DNA from: Myxococcales bacterium
Lineage (GTDB): Bacteria; Myxococcota_A; Polyangia; Polyangiales; Polyangiaceae
NCBI GenBank assembly: GCA_016706225.1
Contig: JADJKB010000003.1
Location: 868,001 to 932,000 of the forward strand
Direction: 5' to 3'
DNA length: 64,000 bases
Position 1 is the stretch's first letter. Every line of letters starts with the position of its first letter. The notes beneath the pieces are model-generated. The model was not told the origin of the DNA. It made no database searches and saw only the letters and a program-made list of their open reading frames with translations. Below are positions 1-8,284 of the stretch, piece after piece. Made by a program: the position numbers and the translations under genes.

Positions 1-339
1 GGCGTCGCGACAGCTCGTCACCTTCGCCTCGGATACGTCGAGCTGGTCGGCGGGGTCTGCGGGTTTGGGCTCTGGAGTGCCACCGGCGGGCGCCAGCTTG
101 GCCGCAGGCGGCGCTGCTAGGGCGGACGCCGGCGCCGCGGGTTCCGTATCGTCCGCGCTCGGTGCAGCGGCTTCGGTGTCGATGGGCGCGCTGGGAACCA
201 ACTTGACTCCGGCCAGCCGTGGCCACGCGACTCCGATGACAAAACCCACCAGCGTGATCACCGCGACCCGCGTGAGCCGTGGTCGATCGTCTCCCGGCTT
301 GGGGATCTGAACTTCGAGTCCGGGTCGGTCCTGGGCCAT
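1..339 (-). CDS. Single-pass membrane protein, C-terminus cut by window edge
   Basis: Only the first 113 residues are in the window; the frame is open to the left edge. The start is the ATG complementary to 337-339. Visible in order: a short charged cytoplasmic N-terminus, one hydrophobic segment at about residues 25-39 (VAVITLVGFVIGVAW), an Ala/Pro-rich spacer at about 45-95, and the beginning of a domain containing VTSCRDA. Codon choice is GC-rich at third positions like its neighbours. It is divergent from the kinase at 496 with a 156 bp gap. This architecture (anchor, Ala/Pro spacer, periplasmic domain) is common in myxobacteria, but the family cannot be named from what is visible. Confidence 0.6.
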   Translation of the reverse strand, partial: MAQDRPGLEVQIPKPGDDRPRLTRVAVITLVGFVIGVAWPRLAGVKLVPSAPIDTEAAAPSADDTEPAAPASALAAPPAAKLAPAGGTPEPKPADPADQLDVSEAKVTSCRDA

Positions 340-495
340 ACAAAACCTCGCTGGCCACCGGGGCCGCGTGCCAATGACCCCTTAGCACGCGGGTCCGCCA
401 ATGGAAAAATGCGTGTAGTCCGGGATTCCGCGGCTCTTTCGCCGTGCCCCTTCCAACAGGGTCGGCGTTGACCGAGGATAGTTGCCCCTCCCCCC

Positions 496-2220
496 ATGAA
501 AGCCTGCCCGCAGTGCAAGCTGAAGTACCCCGCCGACAAAACCACGTGTTTCGTCGACGGGTCCGCTCTGGTTGAAATCCAAGACCCTCGCATCGGGACC
601 ACGATCGCGGGGCGGTACGTGATCGAGGACGTGATCGGCGAGGGCGGGATGGCGGCGGTGTACCGAGCGAAACACCGCCTGAGCGACCGGCACGTTGCCA
701 TCAAGATCATGAACGCGGACCTGGCGACGAACCCGGTCACGCAAGAGCGCTTCCGTCGCGAGGCCAAGGCCGCCCAGAAGATCGCTCACCCCAACGTGAT
801 CGAGATCCTCGACCAAGGCGAGACGGGTGACGGCAGCCTGTACTTGGTCATGGAGCTGCTCGAGGGGGACACGCTCGCGGGGCTGGTGGAAGACGGCAAG
901 GTCAAGAAGGACCGCGCGCTGCCGATCCTGATCCAGATCGCGCGGGCGCTGGCTCGTGCCCACGACCTCGAGGTCATTCACCGGGATCTCAAGCCAGAGA
1001 ACATCTTCCTCGCCCGCCAGCCGGATGGCTCGGAGCTGGTAAAGCTCCTCGATTTCGGCATTGCACGCTCGATGCAGGACGTCCGCCTGACCGGAACCGG
1101 GGAGGTCTTCGGGACGCCGCAGTACATGGCGCCCGAGCGCATCACCTCGACCGAGGCCGGACCGGCGGCGGATCTGTACGCGCTCGGTGTGATGGCGTTC
1201 GAGATGTTCACTGGGCGCTTGCCCTTCGAGGCAAACGACGTCGCGACCTGGTTCATCAAACACATGAAAGAGGCGCCGCCCTCGATGCGGCAGTTCGACA
1301 AGACGCTGCCCGAGGCGCTCGACGAGCTGGTGCTCGAGCTGCTGGCGAAAGATCCGACGGATCGCCCGGTCGACGCCCACCGGGTGCACCAAGATCTGGA
1401 GGCGATTTCCCGTTCGTTGGGCGTGCGCATTCCGGAGGAACCCGCCGACGAGGCGGTCAGCTCCCACGTGCCCTCCACCTCGGAGAAGACCGCAGTCTAT
1501 CGCTGGCGACGCCGGCTCGAGGTGTTCGACCTGATGCTCGCGCAGGCGCACCCCACGGGCCGCCCCCCCGAGCTCGTGCAGATCTTGTCGCAGGTGAAGA
1601 GCAAACTGGCGACCCTCGAAGAGATCGCGGAGCAGAGCGCGGAGGCCCAGTTGCAGATCGAGACGGTGGAGGCACGCGGTCGCGAAGGGCGCCAGCGACT
1701 CGGGCACGCGGTGCACGCGCTTGGCGTGGATGCCAGCCGCGCGCGCGACGAGGCCAAGTCGGCCGACTCGAGCGGAGCAGGGCAGACCGCGGAGGTGTCG
1801 CGCGCCGAGGAAGACTTCCTCGTGGCACACCGCGACGCAACTTACTGGGAGGGTCGCTCGGGTTTCATGGAACCTTACCTCGAGCTGTCCCGCGCCTACC
1901 GGCGACTGGCTGAGCTCGTCGACGCGTGGCACGAGTCGAAACGGCAGCTCAGGAGCTCGCTCTCCACGGCCGAGGCCAAGCGCGCCGAGGTCAGCGATCT
2001 GGAATTTCAGATCCAGACGCTCCGCAGCGCGCTGGCGACCAAAGAAGAGAGCATCGAAAAGGAGCTGGCGGACTGCAATCGCAAGCTGCGCGAGCTGGGT
2101 GACAGCGCGGACACCATCGAGACCGAGCTGCTCGAGCTGGCAACGCGGTTTTGCTCGCCGCTCAGGGCGCGGCCGGAGCTTGGCGCCTTGTTCACGAAGC
2201 TCGAGAACGTGGCCGCGTGA
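496..2220 (+). CDS. Ser/Thr protein kinase with N-terminal Cys motif and C-terminal coiled coil
   Basis: 574 residues. The N-terminus carries CPQC and TTCFVDG, a zinc-ribbon-like motif that has lost one expected cysteine. The kinase domain spans about residues 41-300, with a Gly loop (GEGGMAAVYRAKH), catalytic Lys70 (VAIK), HRDLKPEN near 162, DFG near 186, and GTPQYMAPE, so all catalytic residues are present. There is no membrane segment. Residues about 335-560 are rich in Glu, Lys, Leu and Ala with heptad character and probably form a long coiled coil for oligomerisation or target binding. It is therefore likely a cytosolic, active eukaryote-like kinase phosphorylating Ser/Thr on unknown partners. 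Its last 29 bases overlap the convergent methylase gene. Confidence 0.95.
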   Translation: MKACPQCKLKYPADKTTCFVDGSALVEIQDPRIGTTIAGRYVIEDVIGEGGMAAVYRAKHRLSDRHVAIKIMNADLATNPVTQERFRREAKAAQKIAHPNVIEILDQGETGDGSLYLVMELLEGDTLAGLVEDGKVKKDRALPILIQIARALARAHDLEVIHRDLKPENIFLARQPDGSELVKLLDFGIARSMQDVRLTGTGEVFGTPQYMAPERITSTEAGPAADLYALGVMAFEMFTGRLPFEANDVATWFIKHMKEAPPSMRQFDKTLPEALDELVLELLAKDPTDRPVDAHRVHQDLEAISRSLGVRIPEEPADEAVSSHVPSTSEKTAVYRWRRRLEVFDLMLAQAHPTGRPPELVQILSQVKSKLATLEEIAEQSAEAQLQIETVEARGREGRQRLGHAVHALGVDASRARDEAKSADSSGAGQTAEVSRAEEDFLVAHRDATYWEGRSGFMEPYLELSRAYRRLAELVDAWHESKRQLRSSLSTAEAKRAEVSDLEFQIQTLRSALATKEESIEKELADCNRKLRELGDSADTIETELLELATRFCSPLRARPELGALFTKLENVAA

Positions 2221-3049
2221 CGCGTTTTCTTCCGTCGGTCATCACCAACAGCTCGTCGATGGGACCCCGCGCGCCCGGGCGGCAGTTGATCGGGCGGCTC
2301 ACCCGCACCGTGGAGAGCTTGAATCCGCGGTAGAGGCTCCGGGTCTCCGGGGTGTCCGAGTTGGACAAGACGGCGTGGACGCCTCGCCGCTCGAGGTCAG
2401 CGAAGACCTGCGCCAGTCGCTGATGTTCGCCAGGTCCGAACGGGTGGCGGTCGTATGCTGTGAAGCTGGCGGTCTTCGACAGCGGCACGTAGGGCGGATC
2501 CAGGTACACGGCGTCTCCCGCGCGCGCCCTCGAGACACTCTCCTCGAAGTCAGCCACCTCGATCTCCACGTCAGAGAGCACCGCCGCGGCCGCCCGCAGG
2601 TTCGCCGCGTCACAGATGTTGGGGTTCTTGTAGCTGCCGAAGGGGACGTTGAACTGGCCGGAGCGATTGACTCGGTAGAGGCCGTTGTAACCAGTCTTGT
2701 TGAGATAGACGATGCGTGCGGCGCGCTGGGCGAGGCCGCGGGGCCGGAGCGCGCGCACCCGGTAGTACTCGGCCTTGGAGTGCTGCAGCCGCCCCAGCGC
2801 TCGGATCACACTCTCGACGTCCTCCTTGAGCGCGCGGTACACGGCGACCAGATCGGGATTTCGATCCGACAGCACAGCGCGCCGAAACCGGGCCTGGGAC
2901 GCCAGCGCAAAGAACACCGCGCCGCCGCCGATGAAGGGCTCGAAGTAGGTGCCAATTTGCGCTGGCAGCCGCGCCAGGATCTCCGGCAGCAGCTGCGTCT
3001 TGCCGCCGGCCCATTTCAGCACTGGGCGGGCCGGAGCGCCGGGCCTCAT
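2192..3049 (-). CDS. dam: D12-class DNA N6-adenine methyltransferase (Dam family)
   Basis: 285 residues, the usual length for Dam/DpnIIA-type enzymes. It begins with the family opening LKWAGGKTQLLP, then the SAM-binding motif I FEPFIGGGAVFF at about residues 36-47 and the catalytic DPPY motif (VYLDPPYVPLS) near 183. It should transfer a methyl group from SAM to adenine N6; target GATC is only inferred from the family. No restriction endonuclease lies next to it, so it looks like an orphan methylase. Its ATG overlaps the stop of the upstream regulator gene as ATGA, implying translational coupling. It converges with, and overlaps by 29 bp, the kinase gene ending at 2220. Confidence 0.93.
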   Translation of the reverse strand: MRPGAPARPVLKWAGGKTQLLPEILARLPAQIGTYFEPFIGGGAVFFALASQARFRRAVLSDRNPDLVAVYRALKEDVESVIRALGRLQHSKAEYYRVRALRPRGLAQRAARIVYLNKTGYNGLYRVNRSGQFNVPFGSYKNPNICDAANLRAAAAVLSDVEIEVADFEESVSRARAGDAVYLDPPYVPLSKTASFTAYDRHPFGPGEHQRLAQVFADLERRGVHAVLSNSDTPETRSLYRGFKLSTVRVSRPINCRPGARGPIDELLVMTDGRKRVTRPRSRAS

Positions 3050-6000
3050 CGCTGCTTGCCTAGCGCCGCCGTGGGCCGACGTCCAGGTTTTGAGCCGGAG
3101 CCGATCCCGAGCCGCTTGAGCATCTTCTGCAGTCCGAAGCGAGAGAGCCCCAAAAGCTCCGCCGCGCGCGTCTGGTTTCCCCCGGTCTTTGCCAGCGCCT
3201 TCTCACACAGCTCGCGCTCGAGCTGGTCGACCCGCGCGCGAAGTTCGAGCTCGTTCTCCGGCATCACGACCCCGTGTGCTCCCTGGGAGACATCCGGCGA
3301 GAGCTGGGCCACGTCGATGACGTCGTCGGACAGCACCAGCGCGCGCCGGATCTCGTTCTCGAGCTGCCGGATGTTCCCGGGCCAGGCGAATCCGACCAGG
3401 CGTTCCATGGCTTCACGGCTCACCCGCGGGCTGCGTTCACCGCCGTGTTTTGCCAGGAAGTGTCGGACCAAGATCGGGATGTCGCCGCGCCGTTCGCGCA
3501 GCGGCGGTACGACGAGCTGGATGACGTTCAAGCGGTACAGCAGATCTTGTCGGAACAGTCCCGCCGAGACCCGGGCATCGAGGTCCCGATGCGTCGCCCC
3601 GATGATCCGGACATCGACCTTGCGCGAGCGCTCGGAGCCCAGCGCGTGCACTTCGCCGTCTTCCAGAACCCTGAGCAGCTTGGTCTGCATGCCCAGGCTC
3701 ATCTCGGCGATCTCGTCCAGGAAGAGCGTGCCACCATCCGCAATCTCGAACAAACCCGAGCGCGCGCGGGACGCTCCGGTGAACGCGCCGCGCACGTGAC
3801 CGAACAGCGTCGACTCGAGCAGCGGTTCGGGGATGGCGCCACAGTTCTCCCCCACGAATCGTGCGCGCGCACGCGCGCTGTGATCGTGAATTGCCCGCGC
3901 GACGAGCTCTTTGCCGCTCCCGCTCTCACCAACGATCAGCACCGGAACGTCGGACAGGCTCACCCGATCCAGCGTCCGGAGCAGCGCCCCGAGAACATCA
4001 CTCTCGCCGACGATGCGCTCGTACTCGAAGCGGGTCTCGCGTGCGCCCCGAGATTTCGCCAGCTCCGTCTCGGCCACGTCGAGCGCTGCCTCGCGCAGTG
4101 CAAGGTCGTCCGCGAGGCGGGCCTCGGCGCGACGCGCACGGCGCACCGCACGCCGCAACAGCAGCTGATCCCGCGCATCGGCGATGGCGACGGACGCCAG
4201 GGCCGCGAGTAGACGCACCCAGGCCAGCTCCGATGGTCCAAAAGCCCCGCGCCGGATGCGGTCATCGAGATACACCACGCCGATTGCCTCGCCTCGGGCG
4301 AGCAGCGGGACCGCGAGCACGCTGCGCAGCTTCAGTGCGTGAACGCTCACGTGCAGCTCCGGTAGCTCGCCCGCCGCGTCGACGGCGACGACCGGCTCGG
4401 CGTTGCGGAGTGCGCGCTCGGCGAGGGTGGTCGAGAGCGCGAGCTGACCCGCGGAGAGATCGTGTTTCGCCAGGTTGCGCGCGGCCCGCGGCACCAGCTT
4501 GCCGCCCGGTGCCCGCATCAAGAGCAGGCCGCGCTCGACGCCCGTCCACAAGATCAGCGCATCGAGCACCTGATCGAGCAGCGGGCGAAGGCGGTCGCGG
4601 CGACCGAGCGCATGCACGAGCGCAACGACATGCGTGACCTGCTCCGACGAGACCGCCGGCTCCGACAGCTGCGGTAGCTCGGCCACCCACCAGAGTCCGC
4701 GCACAGCCTCGACCAGCGCCCGCGGAGCGTGCTCCAGGAGCTCCGCCGCCGCGTGCCGGGCGATCACGAGAAAGCGCCGGGCGCGATCGCCATCGGCGAC
4801 CCGTTGGGCCAAGCGTGCCGCTGCGGAGAACGCAGGGCCTCGCACCCCGGTGGGAACCGCCGACGCAACCAGGTGGGTCAGCTCGGCCAAGATCGCGTCG
4901 GCTCGCGTGGGTCGTTCACTCCGTGCTTCGTAGCGCGCACGCGCTCCCCACCACTCGACGCTTGCATCCACCGCCCGCGCGGGATCGCGGGCCAGCGTAT
5001 CGAGAGCAGCGAGGTCAAGCTCGCGGCCGAGCGAGAGCCGCCGCGCTGCGATCCTGAGCTGATCGTCCGCGTCGGCGCCGTCACTGAGCGCGAGCGCACG
5101 GTCCGCATGCTCGCCGGCGTTCGAATCCGAAGCCGGCAGCACGTCGGCGACCGCCAGGTGCACGTAAGCACGGCAGCGGCGATCGTCCGCGGCCCGCGCC
5201 CGCGCGAACGCATCCTGGGCTGCGTCCAGGGTCTCGGCCACGCTGCCAGCTTGTGAATAAGCAGCCGTGCGAGCCAGCGCAGCGCGCGCCGCCTCCCGCG
5301 GGCGCCCGAGATGTTCGAACAGAAGTACGGCCCGTTCAGCGCTCTCGAGGGCCTCCCAGAGCTCTCCGACGTTGGTCGCAGCGGCGGCGAACCCTGTCAG
5401 GTACGTGGCCTCCTCGAGCACCGCGCCGGAGCGCTGAGCTTGCTCCACGGCTGCACGAAAACAAGCGCTGGCCCGCTGCGCCTCGCCCGAGGCGTGAAAT
5501 ATCCCCCCGCGCACCGCCTCGAGCCGGGCGCGTTCATCGGGCCGCTGCACGATTGCCAGCCCCTGCTCGACCCAGTCCAGGGCTTCGCCGCGTTGCCCCA
5601 GGTGAAGACACGAGAGTGCCTGCACCTCGAGCGTCGAGGCGGCAGCCTCGCAGCTCGAGACTCGTTGTTTGGCCAGCTCGGCGTCACCACGGTCGAGCGC
5701 GATGCGCCCGAGGGTTGCCGCGGCGCGTACCTTCGCAGCCACGCCGCAGTCTGCTTGCAGGACCGCCTCTGCGCGCGCTTCAGCCAGCTCCGCGTCGCCA
5801 GAACGCCGCAGCACCTCAGCTGCCTCTGCTTCGGCTTCGGGAGCGGTCGTGACCGCGAGCACGGCGAGCGCACGACCGAGCTCACCGCGCAGGCAGAGCG
5901 CACGGCCGAGCGCGACACCGAGCGCAGTGGACTCTGTCTCTCGGAGTGCGCGCTCCGCGGCATCGAGCAGGCGCGGATCACTCGCACCGGCGCCCAGTGC

Positions 6001-7233
6001 CAGTGCGATGCCCACTGTGTCGGTTGGAATCGGGTTCCGAGACGAGACTCCCGTCTCGAGCTCGACGAGGGTGAACGCCGCGGGCTCGCTCCGTTCTGCC
6101 AGGCTGAGCAGACGCTCCGCGAGCTCTGCATCACTCTCCACCAGCAGCGGCGGCCAGCGGGCGGCGGCAGCCCCAACCAGTGCAACCAGCCAGCGCGCCC
6201 GGCCAAAAGCGGCCAGATCACCGATTTTTTCCGGCGCTTCGCCGCTTGGCTCGCCGCGCAGCCGAGCCAGCTTGCCTGCCAGCGAGAGCGCAGCGCCGAG
6301 CCACTCGGCCGGTGCCCCCGTCAGCGTCAACTCCGGCGCTCTGCGCGCGGCCGCGTGGGTGATTTCGCGGCGACGTACGGCGAGGTATGCGCGCTCCACC
6401 GAACGCCGACCGCGCTCGCTGCGTCGACTCGGTGAGTCCTCCTCGGCAAGCAGCCCGAGCGCCTGCCGCCGGACCCAGCTAGCACTCGGGCGCGCGCCGG
6501 GCGCCCTGGCGAGCAACGCATTGATGATCGGTCGGAGCTCGGCCGGCACAGTAGCGTCCGAGGCACCTTCAGCTGGCCGGCTCGACGCTGCAATGTCAGC
6601 GCTCGCGATCTCCGAAAGCACGATGCCGAGGGCGAACAGGTCTCTCGCCCGCGCATCACCCAGCGAGTCGGGCGCGAGGCTCTCGGGGGCAAGGTATCGC
6701 CTCGTTCCGCCTCGGACGGAGGTCTCCTCGGCGCGGGTCGCGAGGCCGAGATCGACCAGCCGCGCGCGCAGCACGCGGCGCGCGCGCTCGACCACGATGT
6801 TCGCTGGCTTGACGTCACCATGGGCAAAACCAGAGGCGTGCAGGTCGGCGAGCGCCTCACCCACATCGCGCGCGACAACCAGCGCGAGCTGCTGCCGCTC
6901 GCGCACAGTGAGCGCGTGGACGTCGAGCGCATCGCCCGGGGCTCGTTCGAGCACGATGTACACACCCCCGACACTGTCGGCGAGAGCCTCGACGCCGGCC
7001 GGCACACGCCCCGCGTCCAGCACCGCGGTGAGAGCCGGTGAACCGGCATGCAGCAGTCGCTCGGCTTCGTTCGTCAGGTCGGTGGCGTGGGCAGGCAGGC
7101 CAACCTTGATGGCGACCTCGCGGCCGGTGGCATCCTGGGCCGCCCAGACTCGGCTGGTCGCGCCTTGACCCAGGAGCCGGATGAGGACATAGGGGAAGCC
7201 GCGGTCCGCCAACTTAGATGACACCCGGCTCAT
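3046..7233 (-). CDS. Ser/Thr kinase - TPR - GAF - sigma-54 activator - Fis-HTH fusion regulator
   Basis: About 1395 residues; a GTG three bases upstream is an alternative start. Domains in order: kinase (about 17-270) with Gly loop LGQGATSRV, VAIK lysine, HGDVKPAN near 137 and DLG in place of DFG; Ala/Leu/Glu-rich TPR-like helical repeats (about 300-850); GAF domain (about 865-1012); AAA+ domain with Walker A GESGSGKE near 1102, the sigma-54-contacting GAFTGA near 1152, and Walker B GGTLFLDEI; a Fis-type HTH at about 1345-1385 (GGNQTRAAELLGLSR). It should activate sigma-54 promoters in response to phosphorylation and a GAF ligand. HGD and DLG are variants, but the key Asp residues remain. It is coupled to the methylase gene downstream. 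Confidence 0.95.
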   Translation of the reverse strand: MSRVSSKLADRGFPYVLIRLLGQGATSRVWAAQDATGREVAIKVGLPAHATDLTNEAERLLHAGSPALTAVLDAGRVPAGVEALADSVGGVYIVLERAPGDALDVHALTVRERQQLALVVARDVGEALADLHASGFAHGDVKPANIVVERARRVLRARLVDLGLATRAEETSVRGGTRRYLAPESLAPDSLGDARARDLFALGIVLSEIASADIAASSRPAEGASDATVPAELRPIINALLARAPGARPSASWVRRQALGLLAEEDSPSRRSERGRRSVERAYLAVRRREITHAAARRAPELTLTGAPAEWLGAALSLAGKLARLRGEPSGEAPEKIGDLAAFGRARWLVALVGAAAARWPPLLVESDAELAERLLSLAERSEPAAFTLVELETGVSSRNPIPTDTVGIALALGAGASDPRLLDAAERALRETESTALGVALGRALCLRGELGRALAVLAVTTAPEAEAEAAEVLRRSGDAELAEARAEAVLQADCGVAAKVRAAATLGRIALDRGDAELAKQRVSSCEAAASTLEVQALSCLHLGQRGEALDWVEQGLAIVQRPDERARLEAVRGGIFHASGEAQRASACFRAAVEQAQRSGAVLEEATYLTGFAAAATNVGELWEALESAERAVLLFEHLGRPREAARAALARTAAYSQAGSVAETLDAAQDAFARARAADDRRCRAYVHLAVADVLPASDSNAGEHADRALALSDGADADDQLRIAARRLSLGRELDLAALDTLARDPARAVDASVEWWGARARYEARSERPTRADAILAELTHLVASAVPTGVRGPAFSAAARLAQRVADGDRARRFLVIARHAAAELLEHAPRALVEAVRGLWWVAELPQLSEPAVSSEQVTHVVALVHALGRRDRLRPLLDQVLDALILWTGVERGLLLMRAPGGKLVPRAARNLAKHDLSAGQLALSTTLAERALRNAEPVVAVDAAGELPELHVSVHALKLRSVLAVPLLARGEAIGVVYLDDRIRRGAFGPSELAWVRLLAALASVAIADARDQLLLRRAVRRARRAEARLADDLALREAALDVAETELAKSRGARETRFEYERIVGESDVLGALLRTLDRVSLSDVPVLIVGESGSGKELVARAIHDHSARARARFVGENCGAIPEPLLESTLFGHVRGAFTGASRARSGLFEIADGGTLFLDEIAEMSLGMQTKLLRVLEDGEVHALGSERSRKVDVRIIGATHRDLDARVSAGLFRQDLLYRLNVIQLVVPPLRERRGDIPILVRHFLAKHGGERSPRVSREAMERLVGFAWPGNIRQLENEIRRALVLSDDVIDVAQLSPDVSQGAHGVVMPENELELRARVDQLERELCEKALAKTGGNQTRAAELLGLSRFGLQKMLKRLGIGSGSKPGRRPTAALGKQR

Positions 7234-7411
7234 CACTAGATATCCTACAATTCAGCCGCTTCCGGGAGACTACTGCCAACCGAAAGCACAGTCCATCCGC
7301 GGCGCCGCGACGCAGCCAGCGCGGGCCGAGAGCAGGGCGCGTGACGGGCGTTTCCCCCGGATCGTACCCTGAGTCAGAGTCAGGCTGATTCGCGGCCGAG
7401 ACCCCTTCCCG

Positions 7412-8284
7412 ATGCGAGACGTCACAGAAGCACTGCTTCAAGTCCTGAAGAGCGGAACCCGGGGAGCGCTCGCGACGGTCGTTCGAGTCTCCGGCTCGGT
7501 GCCGCAGGAACCTGGAGCGCGCTTGCTCTTGCATCCGGACGGCGTGATGACCGGCACCGTCGGCGGAGGTGCGGTCGAGCGCACCGTGCTCGCTGCACTC
7601 GAGCAATGTCGCGCCGACGGACGCCCGGAGTTATTGGTCTACGACCTGGCGCGGGACCTCGGCATGTGCTGCGGCGGGCGAATGGAGATCTTCGTGGAGC
7701 CGGTGGAAGCAGCCCAGCGCCTGTTCGTATTTGGTGCCGGTCACGTTGCCAAGCCCACAGCCCAGCTGGCTCGACAGGTGGGTTTCAGCGTCACCGTCGT
7801 GGACGACCGGGAGGAATTGGCAACTCCCGATCGCTTTCCAGGGTGTGAGCTGCTCTTGGCCGAGCCGCGCGAGGCGGCGAAGCGCCTGGCGCCGCGCCCA
7901 GAGGATTGGTTGCTGGTGGTCACCTATGATCACCGCCTGGACGAAGAAGCACTGGATACGTTCGCCCGCCTGCCGCACCGGTATCTCGGGTTGATCGGCA
8001 GCCGGCGCAAGATCTTCCGCATCTTGCAGCGCATTGCTGGGCGCGGCGGGTTGCCACCCCTGGACCGAGTCTATGCACCCGTCGGGCTCGACCTTGGAGC
8101 CGTGACACCCGACGAGATCGCAGTCAGCATCGTCGCCGAGCTGGTGGCCCTGCGCCACGGGAAACCTCGCCATCACCTGCGCGCCGTCGACGACCCCCGA
8201 TTGCAGCGCATGCTGCGCGGGGAGCTGTCGGCCGACGCACTGGCGCTGATCGAGAAGTCGGAAGCTGGGGTGGGCGACGAATGA
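7412..8284 (+). CDS. xdhC: XdhC/CoxI family molybdenum-cofactor insertion chaperone
   Basis: 290 residues. The N-terminal XdhC domain contains the PQEPGARLLLHPDG, GTVGGGAVE and LGMCCGG motifs (the paired Cys near residue 85), and the C-terminal Rossmann domain starts at VFGAGHVAKP near 105. XdhC proteins bind and sulfurate molybdenum cofactor and deliver it to xanthine dehydrogenase in the cytosol. It is the first gene of a four-gene plus-strand cluster ending in xdhB; its stop overlaps the next start (ATGA at 8281), so the two are probably coupled. The start ATG lies 178 bp from the divergent regulator gene. Confidence 0.93.
   Translation: MRDVTEALLQVLKSGTRGALATVVRVSGSVPQEPGARLLLHPDGVMTGTVGGGAVERTVLAALEQCRADGRPELLVYDLARDLGMCCGGRMEIFVEPVEAAQRLFVFGAGHVAKPTAQLARQVGFSVTVVDDREELATPDRFPGCELLLAEPREAAKRLAPRPEDWLLVVTYDHRLDEEALDTFARLPHRYLGLIGSRRKIFRILQRIAGRGGLPPLDRVYAPVGLDLGAVTPDEIAVSIVAELVALRHGKPRHHLRAVDDPRLQRMLRGELSADALALIEKSEAGVGDE

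Noticed and set aside
382..1932. Long minus-strand open frame across the first kinase gene
   Set aside because: It is antisense to a complete kinase with every catalytic motif and has no recognisable domain; GC-rich DNA keeps such frames open.
2192..3049. Restriction-modification system around the methylase
   Set aside because: No endonuclease-like gene lies beside it; both neighbours are kinases or regulators.
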